Shown in pieces: positions 7,903 through 16,274 of a DNA stretch of 64,000 nt. The DNA is from Zoogloeaceae bacterium (GTDB lineage: Bacteria; Pseudomonadota; Gammaproteobacteria; Burkholderiales; Rhodocyclaceae): assembly GCA_024235675.1 (NCBI GenBank), contig JACKLZ010000002.1, positions 1,106,709-1,170,708 of the forward strand. The letters are read 5' to 3'. The notes under the pieces are model-generated. The model did no database searches. It had not been told where the DNA came from and saw only the letters and a list, made by a program, of their open reading frames with translations. The translations under genes and the position numbers were made by a program. How positions within the stretch are numbered: the stretch's first letter is position 1; each line of letters begins with the position of its first letter.

Positions 7903-8387
7903 AGCAGCGGCGCGACGGCGGCCTGCATGTCGTCGGCGCTCATCACGCCGAGCTTGCGGGTGGTGATTTTGCCGTCGGCGTCGATCACCACGGTGAAGGG
8001 CAGCCCGGCCTTGGAGTTGCCGAGCGCTTTCATGAGTTCAATGCCTTTGCCGGCACCGGCGAAGACGATGAGGTAGTCCATTTCATAAGCAGCGACAAAA
8101 TCACGCGCGCTGTCGCCGAGGTCTTCTACCCCGACGCCGACCACCTGCAGGCCAGCCGCCTTGTGCTGCTTGGCCAGCTCGGCCAGGTGCGGAATCTCGC
8201 TGCGGCAGGGGCCACACCAGCGTGCCCAGAAATTGACCACCGCGGGCTTGCCCTTGAGCGAGGCGAGCGCAACCGGCTTGCCATCCAGACCGGGGAAGCC
8301 GGCGGCGAACAAGGACGCGGCCTCATCGCTGGCTTGGGCAGACAGGCTGACGAGGGCAGCAAACAACAGGGCAAACAAGTGGCGCAT
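7899..8387 (-). CDS. TlpA/DsbE-like periplasmic thioredoxin
   Basis: 162 residues: signal peptide MRHLFALLFAALVSLSAQAS, then a thioredoxin-fold domain with the redox motif WARWCGPCRSE (about residues 56-66) and the cis-proline segment GLPFTVVID. AAGLQVVGVGVED is typical of the TlpA branch. The role is thiol-disulfide exchange in the periplasm. Placed after nosY with 11 bases between, and overlapping the flavoprotein by ATGA, it most likely keeps cysteines reduced during copper loading or haem attachment of the NosZ system. It is distinct from the CcmG at 29191-29784, which has CVAC at its active site. Confidence 0.88.
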   Translation of the reverse strand: MRHLFALLFAALVSLSAQASDEAASLFAAGFPGLDGKPVALASLKGKPAVVNFWARWCGPCRSEIPHLAELAKQHKAAGLQVVGVGVEDLGDSARDFVAAYEMDYLIVFAGAGKGIELMKALGNSKAGLPFTVVIDADGKITTRKLGVMSADDMQAAVAPLL

Positions 8388-8398
8388 GACGAATCCTC

Positions 8399-9226
8399 TT
8401 AGGGCAGGTCGCTGCGGCGGAACAACACAAAACCGGTCGCGGCAGACAGGGTGCCGAGCAGCACAGGATAGACCACCGCGAAAATCTTGAAGCCGACGAC
8501 ACCGAACAGGTCGAGAATGACATAGGCCGAGGGGCCGAAGACGATCAGTTGCGGGTCGAACATCGACAGCGCGGCGGTGCGGAAGACCTGCAGCGGGTTG
8601 GCCAGCGCCAGGGTGATGGCGACCTCGGGGGCGACGCGGGACTGGATGAGCAGCCCGAGCAGGATGAGGTCGAGGAAGAGCAGCATCACCAGCCAGGTGA
8701 CGAAGGCCAGCCCCTGCGCGACATCGGTACTGCGCGCCAGCGTGGACAGCAGCATGCCGATGCCGAGGAAGCACCAGCCCATGGCGGCGAGGATGACGGA
8801 GTAGTAAATGAACATGTCCCAGGGCACATCGATCTCCTGGAACATGGCCCAAAGGGCCGCACCGCCCATGGCGGCAAACACCGGCAGGAAGATGGAGATG
8901 TAGCGTCCGACGATCTTGCCCCAGTACCAGGCCGACAGCGACACCGGCAGCGACAGCAGATACTCGAACACGCCGGCTTCGCGGTCGCCAGCCACCGAGC
9001 GCACCGTGGTGATGAGCACGAAGATGGGCAGAATCGCCATGGCCAGCTGGATGTAGGTGACCAGCAGGCGCGACAGGCCGATGAAGCCGAGCACCCGCGA
9101 TTCGGTCAGGCCGAAGGCAAAGAGCAGCGCCACGATGCCGCCGAAGACCAGCGAGTAGATCAGGAACCAGCGCGAGCGCAGGGATTCGACCAAGTCGAGC
9201 TTGGCGGTGAGCCACAGGTGTTTCAT
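8399..9226 (-). CDS. nosY: NosY: ABC-2 type permease of the NosDFY copper-site maturation complex
   Basis: 275 residues with about six hydrophobic membrane segments. The opening WLTAKLDLVESLRSRWFLIY and the motif VAGDREAGVFEYLLSLPVS are typical of ABC-2 permeases of the NosY group. NosY pairs with the NosF ATPase, and with periplasmic NosD forms the complex needed for CuZ assembly in NosZ. The start ATG directly abuts the nosL stop with no spacer, indicating coupling. Position after nosF and nosL supports the name. Confidence 0.93.
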   Translation of the reverse strand: MKHLWLTAKLDLVESLRSRWFLIYSLVFGGIVALLFAFGLTESRVLGFIGLSRLLVTYIQLAMAILPIFVLITTVRSVAGDREAGVFEYLLSLPVSLSAWYWGKIVGRYISIFLPVFAAMGGAALWAMFQEIDVPWDMFIYYSVILAAMGWCFLGIGMLLSTLARSTDVAQGLAFVTWLVMLLFLDLILLGLLIQSRVAPEVAITLALANPLQVFRTAALSMFDPQLIVFGPSAYVILDLFGVVGFKIFAVVYPVLLGTLSAATGFVLFRRSDLP

Positions 9227-9670
9227 TTACTTGCCTCGCGCCAGCACGTTCTGCTTGGCTTCTTCGTAGGACATGTCGCCAGGATTGGGGATGGTGGTGG
9301 CGCCGAGGCCGTAGCCCATCGGTGTCATCTTGCCGCCAAAGTAACGCGCCTTGAAGGCGTTGATCCACAGCCCGGTTTTGTAGTCGGTGACCCAGAACTC
9401 GATCTGGTCTTCCGGCCAGCCCTTTTCCTTCATGAAGATGATGGCATCGCCGAAGTCATCGAACTTGTGCGGCACCCTCTGCGGATCGCGGATCTGGGCG
9501 GCGTAGTGACGGTCGGAGAGCACCATGTTGCAGCGCTCGCAGGGGTCGCGATCCCACTTGACCTCGACCGGCCCGGTGTTCGGGTCCTCGGCGCAGGCCG
9601 TGAGCAGGCTGCCCGCGAGTGGCACAGCCGCAAGCGCGCCGATCTGGCGAAAAAAATGGCGACGGCTCAT
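9227..9670 (-). CDS. nosL: NosL: copper-binding lipoprotein for NosZ maturation
   Basis: 147 residues. The leader MSRRHFFRQIGALAAVPLAG followed by SLLTAC combines a twin-arginine-like motif with a lipobox, so the mature protein is probably anchored at the lipid-modified cysteine, residue 26. The NosL domain shows DRDPCERCNMVLSDRHYAA, the conserved cysteine/methionine copper-binding segment, and DFGDAIIF. NosL binds Cu(I) and delivers it toward the NosDFY complex. The start overlaps the nosF stop (ATGA). Confidence 0.93.
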   Translation of the reverse strand: MSRRHFFRQIGALAAVPLAGSLLTACAEDPNTGPVEVKWDRDPCERCNMVLSDRHYAAQIRDPQRVPHKFDDFGDAIIFMKEKGWPEDQIEFWVTDYKTGLWINAFKARYFGGKMTPMGYGLGATTIPNPGDMSYEEAKQNVLARGK

Positions 9671-10539
9671 TGCAGGGTGACTCCCGGGTCGATCTCGACC
9701 ATATCGATGCCCTTGAGCAGGCCCACATAGCGCGAGAGCATGCCGAGAAAACGCAGGCGATCGGGGCCGGCCACCAGGCCGTGCCACTCGGTGCCTTCGC
9801 CGACGTCGGTGAAACTCCATTCGGCCAATGCCCGGGCGATCGCGTCATCCGGGCGGTGCAGTCGCAGCTTGGTGTTGAGCAGTGCGGCCAGATTGGCGTC
9901 GTCGGCCACGCGGTCATCCAGCACGACCTTGCCCATGTCCATCTCGATGACGCGATTGACCAGCTGCGCGACTTCGTCGAGACGGTGGCTGGAGATGATC
10001 ATCGAGGTGTTTTCGATACGCTCGGCGAGCAGATTGAAGAAGATGTGGCGGGCTTCGGGGTCGAGGTTGGCGGCGGGCTCATCGAGCACCAGCACTTTCA
10101 CGTCGCGCCCGAGCGCAATGGCGATCAGCAGTTTTTGCTTCATGCCGCCGGAGAGGCGATTGAAGGGGCGGTTGCGCAGCTCGTCGATATTCAGGCCGAG
10201 CCGGGTGCCGATGGTCTCGATCCGCTTGGGGTCGCTATTGCACACCGCCGCAGCAAAGGTGACCAGCTGGCCGACGGGCATCTTGAGCGGCGGCGGCAAC
10301 TGGGGCACGAAGCCGATCTTGCCAAGCACGCTGGCGCGCTGCTTGCGCGGCGATTCGCCATCGACCAGCACGTCGCCGTCAAAGGTGTACTCACCCAGCA
10401 GGCAGCGGATCAAGGTGGTTTTGCCGGCACCGTTGGAGCCGATCAGGGCAATACGCTCGCCGGTGGCGATGTCCAGCGTCACGCCGTCGAGGACGGGGTG
10501 ACGCCGGAACAGTTTTTTGACGCTATCGAAACGAATCAT
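9667..10539 (-). CDS. nosF: NosF: ABC transporter ATPase of NosDFY
   Basis: 290 residues. Walker A GSNGAGKTTL (about 34-43), signature LSGGMKQKLLIA and Walker B VLVLDEPAANLD are all intact, followed by the switch histidine in SSHRLDE. The start chosen is MIRFDSVKKLFRR; an in-frame extension upstream would run into nosH and lacks family similarity. It provides ATP hydrolysis for the NosY permease in CuZ-site assembly. The C-terminal 70 residues after the ATPase core are the usual NosF tail. Confidence 0.94.
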   Translation of the reverse strand: MIRFDSVKKLFRRHPVLDGVTLDIATGERIALIGSNGAGKTTLIRCLLGEYTFDGDVLVDGESPRKQRASVLGKIGFVPQLPPPLKMPVGQLVTFAAAVCNSDPKRIETIGTRLGLNIDELRNRPFNRLSGGMKQKLLIAIALGRDVKVLVLDEPAANLDPEARHIFFNLLAERIENTSMIISSHRLDEVAQLVNRVIEMDMGKVVLDDRVADDANLAALLNTKLRLHRPDDAIARALAEWSFTDVGEGTEWHGLVAGPDRLRFLGMLSRYVGLLKGIDMVEIDPGVTLQ

Positions 10540-10549
10540 CCGGGGTCGC

Positions 10550-11518
10550 TTAAAGCAGCTTGTTGAGCCCCTTGACCTCGAACTTGAGGGCACCGCTGGG
10601 GCAGGTATCCACGCACAGACCGCAGCGGGTGCAGTCGGGCCCGATCGGGACCTTGACGTCCGGCGAGCGGCCCTTGATGACGACTTCGAGCACGTGGGGC
10701 ACGAGGCACACTTTGCGGCAGTCACCCTCGTGGAAGCAATGATTTAGGTCATACACCACGCGCACAGGCGAAATCACGCCAACCGCACCATAGGTCAAAC
10801 CGATGGGGCAGATGTAACGGCACCAGGCGCGACGAGAATACACCACCTCGAACACCAGCAGCAGCGCAACCCAGCCCAGCGCCAGGCTGGGCCCGTAAAT
10901 CAGTGCGCGGCTGAGGATCCCGGTCGGCGACAGGGTTTCAAACACGGTAAAGCCAGTGACCAGCGCGAGGAGGGAAAACAGTACCCACATGACGGTACGG
11001 GCGCCGCGATGAAACTCATGGTCGGTGACGAGCTTCTTCTCCACCAGCTTGAGGTGCAGCTTTTCGAACAGCTCGGCCACCAGGTGGTAGGGACACACCC
11101 AGGAGCAGAAACTGCGCCCGCCCAGCGCCGCCCACAGCAGGAACACGGTCGCCGTGCCGATGAACAGGTTCACGATGATGTGCTTGTGCGCCAGCATCAC
11201 CTGCAAGGCAGAGTTCAGATCGATGAGGTGAAAGCCGACAAAGCGCGAGGCGGTGAGCGCGCCTTCCAGGATCTGGATATCGAGCCAGAAGGACAGGGTG
11301 AACAGAATGTTCACCAGAATCAGCACCGTCCAGCGACGGTTGCGCCAGGTGTTCTTTTCGAGGGCATGGTCGCGCACATGCTTTTTCATGGCCTCGAAGT
11401 CATCCTTGGTCAGGCGCTTCATCTTGTGAATCTTCTGGGCTTCCGGCGTGATCTCGACCGGCTTCTTCGGCGCCTGGCCCAGCATGAGCATGATCTGCTC
11501 CAAGAATCGGCCTTTCAT
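10550..11518 (-). CDS. nosH: NosH: NapH-like membrane iron-sulfur quinol oxidase subunit
   Basis: 322 residues with four to five membrane segments, two CxxxCP motifs at the membrane face (CSWVCPYHL and CRYICPIGL), and a C-terminal ferredoxin part with CFHEGDCRKVC and CTRCGLCVDTCPSGA for [4Fe-4S] clusters. By analogy with NapH and NosH of epsilonproteobacteria it takes electrons from quinol and passes them to NosG. The gene lacks the FMN-binding domain of clade I NosR, which fits a clade II locus. The start overlaps the nosG stop by ATGA. Confidence 0.88.
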   Translation of the reverse strand: MKGRFLEQIMLMLGQAPKKPVEITPEAQKIHKMKRLTKDDFEAMKKHVRDHALEKNTWRNRRWTVLILVNILFTLSFWLDIQILEGALTASRFVGFHLIDLNSALQVMLAHKHIIVNLFIGTATVFLLWAALGGRSFCSWVCPYHLVAELFEKLHLKLVEKKLVTDHEFHRGARTVMWVLFSLLALVTGFTVFETLSPTGILSRALIYGPSLALGWVALLLVFEVVYSRRAWCRYICPIGLTYGAVGVISPVRVVYDLNHCFHEGDCRKVCLVPHVLEVVIKGRSPDVKVPIGPDCTRCGLCVDTCPSGALKFEVKGLNKLL

Positions 11519-12423
11519 GCTTCGCCCTCCCACACCGCCCGCGAATCGACCACGATGGCGGTCGGCTCCACGGGGCAAATCATTTCGCACACGCCACAGC
11601 CGACGCATTGCTCCATCACCACCGGCACACCGCGCTTGCTACCGTCGGCCGCCTCGGTCACCTCGAGCCGGATGGCGTCCTGAATCGGACATTCGGTGAC
11701 GCACAGGTCGCACAGATCGCGCTCATAGGGATGGTCGGCCACCGCGATGGGCGCCCAGCGATCCACGTCCATGTAGCGCATCTGCCCCTTGAAGTCGGCA
11801 CCGCGGGTCTGGCCCTTGAAACCCTTGCCCTGCATCGCCAGACAGGCGTCGGGGCGCGACAGGCGCGCGAGGCCCGCGCGCTCGATCAGGTTGAGCGTGG
11901 GCTCCGGGTCATTGGCCTTGGCCTTGAGCACCGGTTTGTGTGCCAGCTCAGCACCTTGGCGGATCTTCAGGAAGTCGGGCTTGCGATACACCAAGGCCCC
12001 CGTCGGACAGGCCAGGATGCACTGCACCGCATCGCAGGAGAAATCGCAGGCCTGCTCGCGCGACTCGATGTGCGGCACGCCCAGGCCGAAGCCGTCAGTG
12101 ATGTCACCGAGCACGATGGCTTGCACCGGGCACACCTGCACACACTGGCCGCATTTGATGCACGAGGACAGAAAGTCGTTTTCATCCAGCGCGCCGGGCG
12201 GGCGCAGCCGGGGATTGTCGGCCTGCGCGGCCACGGGCAGATAGCCGGCCAGCCCCGCACCGACCACGCCGGTGCTCATCACCGCCGAACGGATGAAACG
12301 GCGCCGCGCTTCGAGCGCTCGCGCATTTGAACGTGGTGCCGCACCGCCTTTTTTGGCACGGGGCGCCGAAGCCGCCTCAGACTCAGCTGGCACGGCCGGA
12401 CCGGATTCGGTCTCCTGGCTCAT
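11515..12423 (-). CDS. nosG: NosG: periplasmic polyferredoxin (NapG-like)
   Basis: 302 residues. A 40-residue Ala/Glu-rich N-terminal extension precedes a twin-arginine-type leader (EARRRFIRSAVMSTG, about 41-55), so export through Tat with cofactors inserted is likely. Four [4Fe-4S] motifs follow: CIKCGQCVQVCP, a variant CDFSCDAVQCILACP, CDLCVTECP and CVGCGVCEMICP. It should carry electrons from NosH to the cytochromes of this operon or to NosZ. It overlaps both neighbours by ATGA. Closest relative in the window is napG (36653-37513). Confidence 0.88.
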   Translation of the reverse strand: MSQETESGPAVPAESEAASAPRAKKGGAAPRSNARALEARRRFIRSAVMSTGVVGAGLAGYLPVAAQADNPRLRPPGALDENDFLSSCIKCGQCVQVCPVQAIVLGDITDGFGLGVPHIESREQACDFSCDAVQCILACPTGALVYRKPDFLKIRQGAELAHKPVLKAKANDPEPTLNLIERAGLARLSRPDACLAMQGKGFKGQTRGADFKGQMRYMDVDRWAPIAVADHPYERDLCDLCVTECPIQDAIRLEVTEAADGSKRGVPVVMEQCVGCGVCEMICPVEPTAIVVDSRAVWEGEA

Positions 12424-13871
12424 GATCTTGCCTCTTTGGGGTTGTAAAACATCGGCGCGTCGTCCTTGAGCAACAGCACAGGGCTGGTGAAAGGCGCGAG
12501 CCGTTCGAGGAAATCGAGCGCCTCGAGCATGGGCGCATTCTTGAAGAAGCGGGCGTAGGGCTGCTCCATCCACAACTGGTCGGTGAAGGCATACAGCTCA
12601 TAGGGCGTGTCGCCCACACGGTCGGCGTTTCGGTCAAACCCCTGATAGTCGTCCCAGTAGTTGCCGTGCCATGTGCTCTTGGTGGCCGCACCCGCGCCAC
12701 CCACGGCGATCTGCGACAGGTTGCCCTCAAAGATGTTGCCACTCACCTCGGTACCGCCAATGTCGGAGGTAAACTGGATACCGATGCCGTTGTAGGCGAT
12801 GCGATTGCCACGGATGATGACGGTACTGTCGGGCTCGAAAGGCGAGATGTCGCTGCCGATGCCGACCGCGCAGTAGATGATCTCGTTCCCTTCGATGATG
12901 ACATCAGAGGCTTCCTTCATGCCGACCGCCATACCCGTCGCGCCCGAAGCCTGCGAGATCACGTTATTGCGAATGGTCGAATAGCCGGCGTACATGACGT
13001 ACACCCCCACCGAATTGTCGTAGTACTTGTTGCCTTCGACCAGATTGCGGTTGGCGAACATGAAGTGCAGCGAGTAACGGCTGCGCCGGCCGACATTGTT
13101 GCGAAAAATGTTGTCGTTGGAGTACCAGGCCACCACGTCGCGCGAGTCGATCACCTCATTGCCTTCGATGAGGTTGTTGTTGCTCGACCACAGACGAATG
13201 CCGTCACCGCGCAAGCCGAGCTCGGCCGGCTTGGACTGAATGTGGCTGTTACGTAGCGTGTTGTAATGCGCCTGCTTGAGGTCGACACCAAACAGGCAGT
13301 CATCCATCCGGATCGATTCGTACAGACCGTGCTGTCCACGCACATTCAGGCAGGCATCGTCCGAATCGTGCGACCCACCCGATCCCGTCAGGCGCAGCCC
13401 GCGCACGGCCACGCCTGCGGCCTGCACCACCATCACGGTGCCACTGCCGCCGCCGTGAATCACGACCTTGCCATCGCCTTCGATGGACAGGGTTTTGTCC
13501 ACCAGCACCGGGCCCGCGTAATCGCCCGGCGGCACCTTGATCACGCTGCCCACCGGCGCCGCGTCGACCAGGGTCTGGAACCACGGCATATCGGTGCGAT
13601 TCGGCGCGGTCGGCTTCGGTGCCGGTCGGGATGAGTCACCCCAGGAATCCGCCGCGGCGTCCGGCAAGCCGCTCTTTTCCATGCCTGAGCCGGGGAAAGC
13701 TACCCGCGGGTCGATCGGCTCGGTCGGCGCCGCCTTGGGCGCCTCCCCGGCCGCCTTCAGGCCCGACGCTTTGAGCTTTTCCAGCGCTGATTCGACATTG
13801 GCCAGCGTGGTCGTTTGCGGATACAGTGCCCCGGCCAGGATTGCGACGATCGGCAATAGCCGCGTCAGCAT
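12420..13871 (-). CDS. nosD: NosD: periplasmic parallel beta-helix copper-site assembly protein
   Basis: 483 residues; signal peptide from MLTRLLPIVAILAGALYPQT. Compared with textbook NosD there is a roughly 90-residue insert after the leader, Ala/Pro/Lys-rich, before the beta-helix starts near WFQTLVDAAPVGSVIKVPPG. The CASH/PbH1 repeats (GNEVIDSRDVVAW, FRNNVGRRSRYSLHFM, IRGNRIAYNGIGIQF) run to about residue 430, with the family NYWDDYQGFDRNADRVGD signature afterwards. NosD works with NosF and NosY to build CuZ. The stop overlaps nosG by ATGA. Confidence 0.93.
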   Translation of the reverse strand: MLTRLLPIVAILAGALYPQTTTLANVESALEKLKASGLKAAGEAPKAAPTEPIDPRVAFPGSGMEKSGLPDAAADSWGDSSRPAPKPTAPNRTDMPWFQTLVDAAPVGSVIKVPPGDYAGPVLVDKTLSIEGDGKVVIHGGGSGTVMVVQAAGVAVRGLRLTGSGGSHDSDDACLNVRGQHGLYESIRMDDCLFGVDLKQAHYNTLRNSHIQSKPAELGLRGDGIRLWSSNNNLIEGNEVIDSRDVVAWYSNDNIFRNNVGRRSRYSLHFMFANRNLVEGNKYYDNSVGVYVMYAGYSTIRNNVISQASGATGMAVGMKEASDVIIEGNEIIYCAVGIGSDISPFEPDSTVIIRGNRIAYNGIGIQFTSDIGGTEVSGNIFEGNLSQIAVGGAGAATKSTWHGNYWDDYQGFDRNADRVGDTPYELYAFTDQLWMEQPYARFFKNAPMLEALDFLERLAPFTSPVLLLKDDAPMFYNPKEARS

Positions 13872-13873
13872 TG

Positions 13874-14884
13874 TCACTCCGCCGTCCCCTCGCGCATCTG
13901 TTTGCGACGAAGCAAGGTTGCCAACAGCAGGCACAGCGTCATGATCACCACCGCCAGGTAACCCCAGTAGGGGTAAGAGTAGGTGGAGAACTGCGCCACT
14001 TTGCCCACACCAAATACCGTCGGCATGAAAGGCTTGACCGTGAATGCACCCCACGGGTGCAGGTTATGGCCAAAGAACCACAGCCAGCCGGCGTAGTCGA
14101 TCACAAAGAAAACCGGAAGCAGCGCCGGCACCAAGGCCAGCAGCAAGGAAAATCCACGAACCTTCCAGACGCCGACCCACACCACCACCATCGCGGCCAT
14201 CAAGCCCACAGCCACGCCCGTGGTGACGCTGACAAGCGTACTTCCCCATTGCGCGATGCGCTCGGGTTCATTGAAGAAGGCGCCCGCCGCTTCCATGTAG
14301 TGCTCGGCATAGGTCTGCATCTTGCCCATGACAAACAGCTCTCCGACCATCCATGCCGCCACGGCGGCAAAGCCGACGCCCAGCACCATCAGGCGTGCCT
14401 TGCGTTTTGCGACCGCAAAGCCGAGCAACATGACACCGAAGAATCCGAATATATAGCGCGACAACTGCTGCTCTACCGGCGCACCGATACCGATCGGGTG
14501 CATACCCACGTAGTGGTTGATGGTGTTCATCTCATGCACGCAGTCAAGTGCCTCTGCGTTCTTGTTGATATCGGACTTTTCTTTCTTCTGCGCCTCGAGA
14601 ATCGGGTTGTAGCGCTCTTTCTGTGAGCCCAGGTCTTCCTGGAAGGTCTCGGTCATCAGGCGGCTGGCTTTCGGTGCCGTGCTGCAGCCGTTTTCCACGC
14701 CAGTGAAGCTGAAGTGGATACGAATACCATCGGGAAAGGCGTCTTCGGGGTAGTTTGGCGCAGTCAGTGCGACCCACCAGGTCGGCAGGAAATAGGCACC
14801 GATCATAAGCGCCAGGGCGATCAGGGTCAGTCCGCGAACGATCAGCGATTGCTTGCTCGCGGCGGCAGTGTTCTGGGGTTGCAT
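13874..14884 (-). CDS. nosB: NosB: clade II nos-operon membrane protein
   Basis: 336 residues with about six membrane segments: the first at about 17-37, a periplasmic loop of roughly 95 residues containing two cysteines and YVGMHPI, then five more helices ending near the basic tail RRKQMREG. This is the polytopic protein that marks Sec-dependent (clade II) nos operons such as that of Wolinella; its biochemical role is still unclear. Two bases separate it from nosD. It is preceded by a 180-base gap with a strong hairpin but no FNR box, so it is probably read from the promoter before the dihaem cytochrome. Confidence 0.85.
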   Translation of the reverse strand: MQPQNTAAASKQSLIVRGLTLIALALMIGAYFLPTWWVALTAPNYPEDAFPDGIRIHFSFTGVENGCSTAPKASRLMTETFQEDLGSQKERYNPILEAQKKEKSDINKNAEALDCVHEMNTINHYVGMHPIGIGAPVEQQLSRYIFGFFGVMLLGFAVAKRKARLMVLGVGFAAVAAWMVGELFVMGKMQTYAEHYMEAAGAFFNEPERIAQWGSTLVSVTTGVAVGLMAAMVVVWVGVWKVRGFSLLLALVPALLPVFFVIDYAGWLWFFGHNLHPWGAFTVKPFMPTVFGVGKVAQFSTYSYPYWGYLAVVIMTLCLLLATLLRRKQMREGTAE

Positions 14885-15022
14885 ACGTTCACCGTGTCGT
14901 TGGATGTCCCGTCGCGGTGTGGTGCTGCACCATGGACACAGTGCGCCCGATCGGGACGGGATCCGTCCAGGCGCCTCTTGCGCCGATGTTTATTAACGCG
15001 CGGTCATTCGCGCCGCGCTGAA

Positions 15023-15056
15023 CCCGAGCATCGTAGCCATGGCCACGATGCTCGGG
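15023..15056 (-). terminator. Strong hairpin between dihaem cytochrome c gene and nosB
   Basis: Twelve perfect base pairs (CCCGAGCATCGT / ACGATGCTCGGG) with a 10-base loop, just after the cytochrome stop at 15065. On the transcribed strand it is followed by GTTCAGC, not a T-run, so it is more likely an attenuating or mRNA-stabilising hairpin than a full intrinsic terminator. It may lower nosB-Y expression relative to the cytochrome. Confidence 0.45.
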
Positions 15057-15064
15057 GAACACCA

Positions 15065-15778
15065 TTACTTACACATGCTGCCCGGCATCTTCAGGCTGGA
15101 CTGGTAAGCAGAAATCGCCACCAGGTCCTTGTCCGTATACTTGGAGATGACTTTCACCATGTCCGGGTTGGCATTGCGACGGTGACCATCGCGAATCTCG
15201 GTCATCTGGCGCAGCAGGTACTTGTAGTGCTGGCCGGCGATCACCGGATAGAACTTGTCCTTCACGCCTTCACCGTTGTCGCCGTGGCATTCCTTGCACT
15301 CTTTTTTGTACAGCGTGCGGCCTTTGGCGATCTGCAGCATCTTGTCGGCTTCGTCGTACTTGCCATGATCGGTCGGAACGCACAGGCTCTCAATGTAGGC
15401 AGACACGTTGGCCAGATCCTGCGCGTCGGTCATCGTCGCGGCAAACGGATACATGGTCGGGTTGTCACGCAGACCGGCGCGAATGTCGGCCATCTGCTTG
15501 ATCAGCACGGTCGAGTGCTGGCCGGCCAGCTGCGGGAAGGTGCCATCCGGACGACCTGCGCCCGAGGGCAAGTGACAGGCGCCACAGATTTCATAGACTT
15601 CCTTGCCCTTCGTGACATCGCCCTTGAGCGTCAGGGCTTCGTTTTTCTCGCCACCTTCGGCGTTCCAGACATAGCCTTCGCCTTCGATACCGGTTTTCTT
15701 CGGTGCGGGGCCACCGGCCGCCTGCACTGCGCCGACCGCAAACACGGCCAAGGACGCTGCAATCAAAAACTGTTTCAT
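15065..15778 (-). CDS. Dihaem cytochrome c (c4-like) of the nos operon
   Basis: 237 residues. I place the start at MKQFLIAASL because AGAGGGATGAG lies at correct distance; the ATG nine bases earlier overlaps that site. Signal peptide to about residue 20 (AVQAAGG). Two CXXCH haem sites: CGACH (about 68) and CKECH (about 163), in two cytochrome domains, with candidate axial methionines in PTMYPFA and NPDMVKV. It probably delivers electrons to the CuA site of NosZ, in the place of NosC1/NosC2 of other clade II operons. An FNR-type box lies 64-77 bases upstream. Confidence 0.9.
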   Translation of the reverse strand: MKQFLIAASLAVFAVGAVQAAGGPAPKKTGIEGEGYVWNAEGGEKNEALTLKGDVTKGKEVYEICGACHLPSGAGRPDGTFPQLAGQHSTVLIKQMADIRAGLRDNPTMYPFAATMTDAQDLANVSAYIESLCVPTDHGKYDEADKMLQIAKGRTLYKKECKECHGDNGEGVKDKFYPVIAGQHYKYLLRQMTEIRDGHRRNANPDMVKVISKYTDKDLVAISAYQSSLKMPGSMCK

Positions 15779-15813
15779 GGTTCTCATCCCTCTGAAGAGA
15801 ATTAGTAATCGCT

Positions 15814-15855
15814 AAAGTACGCCAACATTCGCAAGCGTACGTTGATGCCCATCAA
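15814..15855 (-). promoter_or_regulatory. FNR/DNR-type promoter inside the nos locus
   Basis: A perfect half-site pair TTGAT-GCCC-ATCAA at 15842-15855 and a -10 hexamer TACTTT at 15814-15819 on the minus strand. A start about seven bases after the -10 would be near 15807, putting the box centre at -41.5, the classical position for class II FNR activation. It lies between the monohaem gene and the dihaem gene (start 15778), so the dihaem cytochrome and nosBDGHFLY have their own anaerobic promoter. Confidence 0.8.
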
Positions 15856-15943
15856 AAACTGTCCGCTTGCTTTTGAAATGCAGACACCGTGGATCGATCC
15901 GAAGACCAATGCACGGTGTGGCGCGGACAAGCGTTGCGAAAAC

Positions 15944-16255
15944 TCAGGGCGCCATCTTGGACACGTAATCGGCGAGCACCTTGATCTGCGCATCGTCGAC
16001 CAGGTGCATGACACCCTTCATCGCGGCGGTCTGGCCATTGTTGCGCTTGCCACTCTTGATGTCTTGCATCTGCGCCTCAAGATAGGCGGCGTTCTGGCCC
16101 GCAATTTTCGGATAGTTGGGCATGAGCGGCTTCTTGCCATCCGCGCCATGGCAAGCGGCACAGGTTTTCTCGGCGTACAGCTTGGCGCCATCTTCGGCCA
16201 GAGCCGGCGTAGCCATCAGGCCGACCAGCGCGGCAAATACAACTGCTTTCTTCAT
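15944..16255 (-). CDS. Monohaem class I cytochrome c of the nos locus
   Basis: 103 residues: signal peptide MKKAVVFAALVGLMATPALA, haem site CAACH at about residues 32-36, KPLMPNYPKIAGQ, and a likely axial methionine in TAAMKGVM. It matches small c5/c553-type cytochromes. In clade II operons such proteins link the NosGH quinol module or bc1 complex to NosZ. It follows nosZ by 81 bases with an intrinsic terminator between them, so it depends on read-through or an unseen promoter. Confidence 0.9.
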   Translation of the reverse strand: MKKAVVFAALVGLMATPALAEDGAKLYAEKTCAACHGADGKKPLMPNYPKIAGQNAAYLEAQMQDIKSGKRNNGQTAAMKGVMHLVDDAQIKVLADYVSKMAP

Positions 16256-16274
16256 GGGTATTCCCTCTCAAAAT

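Noticed and set aside
8388..9368. Apparent 489-residue protein joining the thioredoxin to an upstream frame
   Set aside because: The upstream part is nosY read in another frame; the thioredoxin has its own signal peptide and ATG at 8387.
10540..10725. N-terminal extension of NosF
   Set aside because: It overlaps the nosH C terminus and is not part of the ABC ATPase family; MIRFDSVKK is the normal start.
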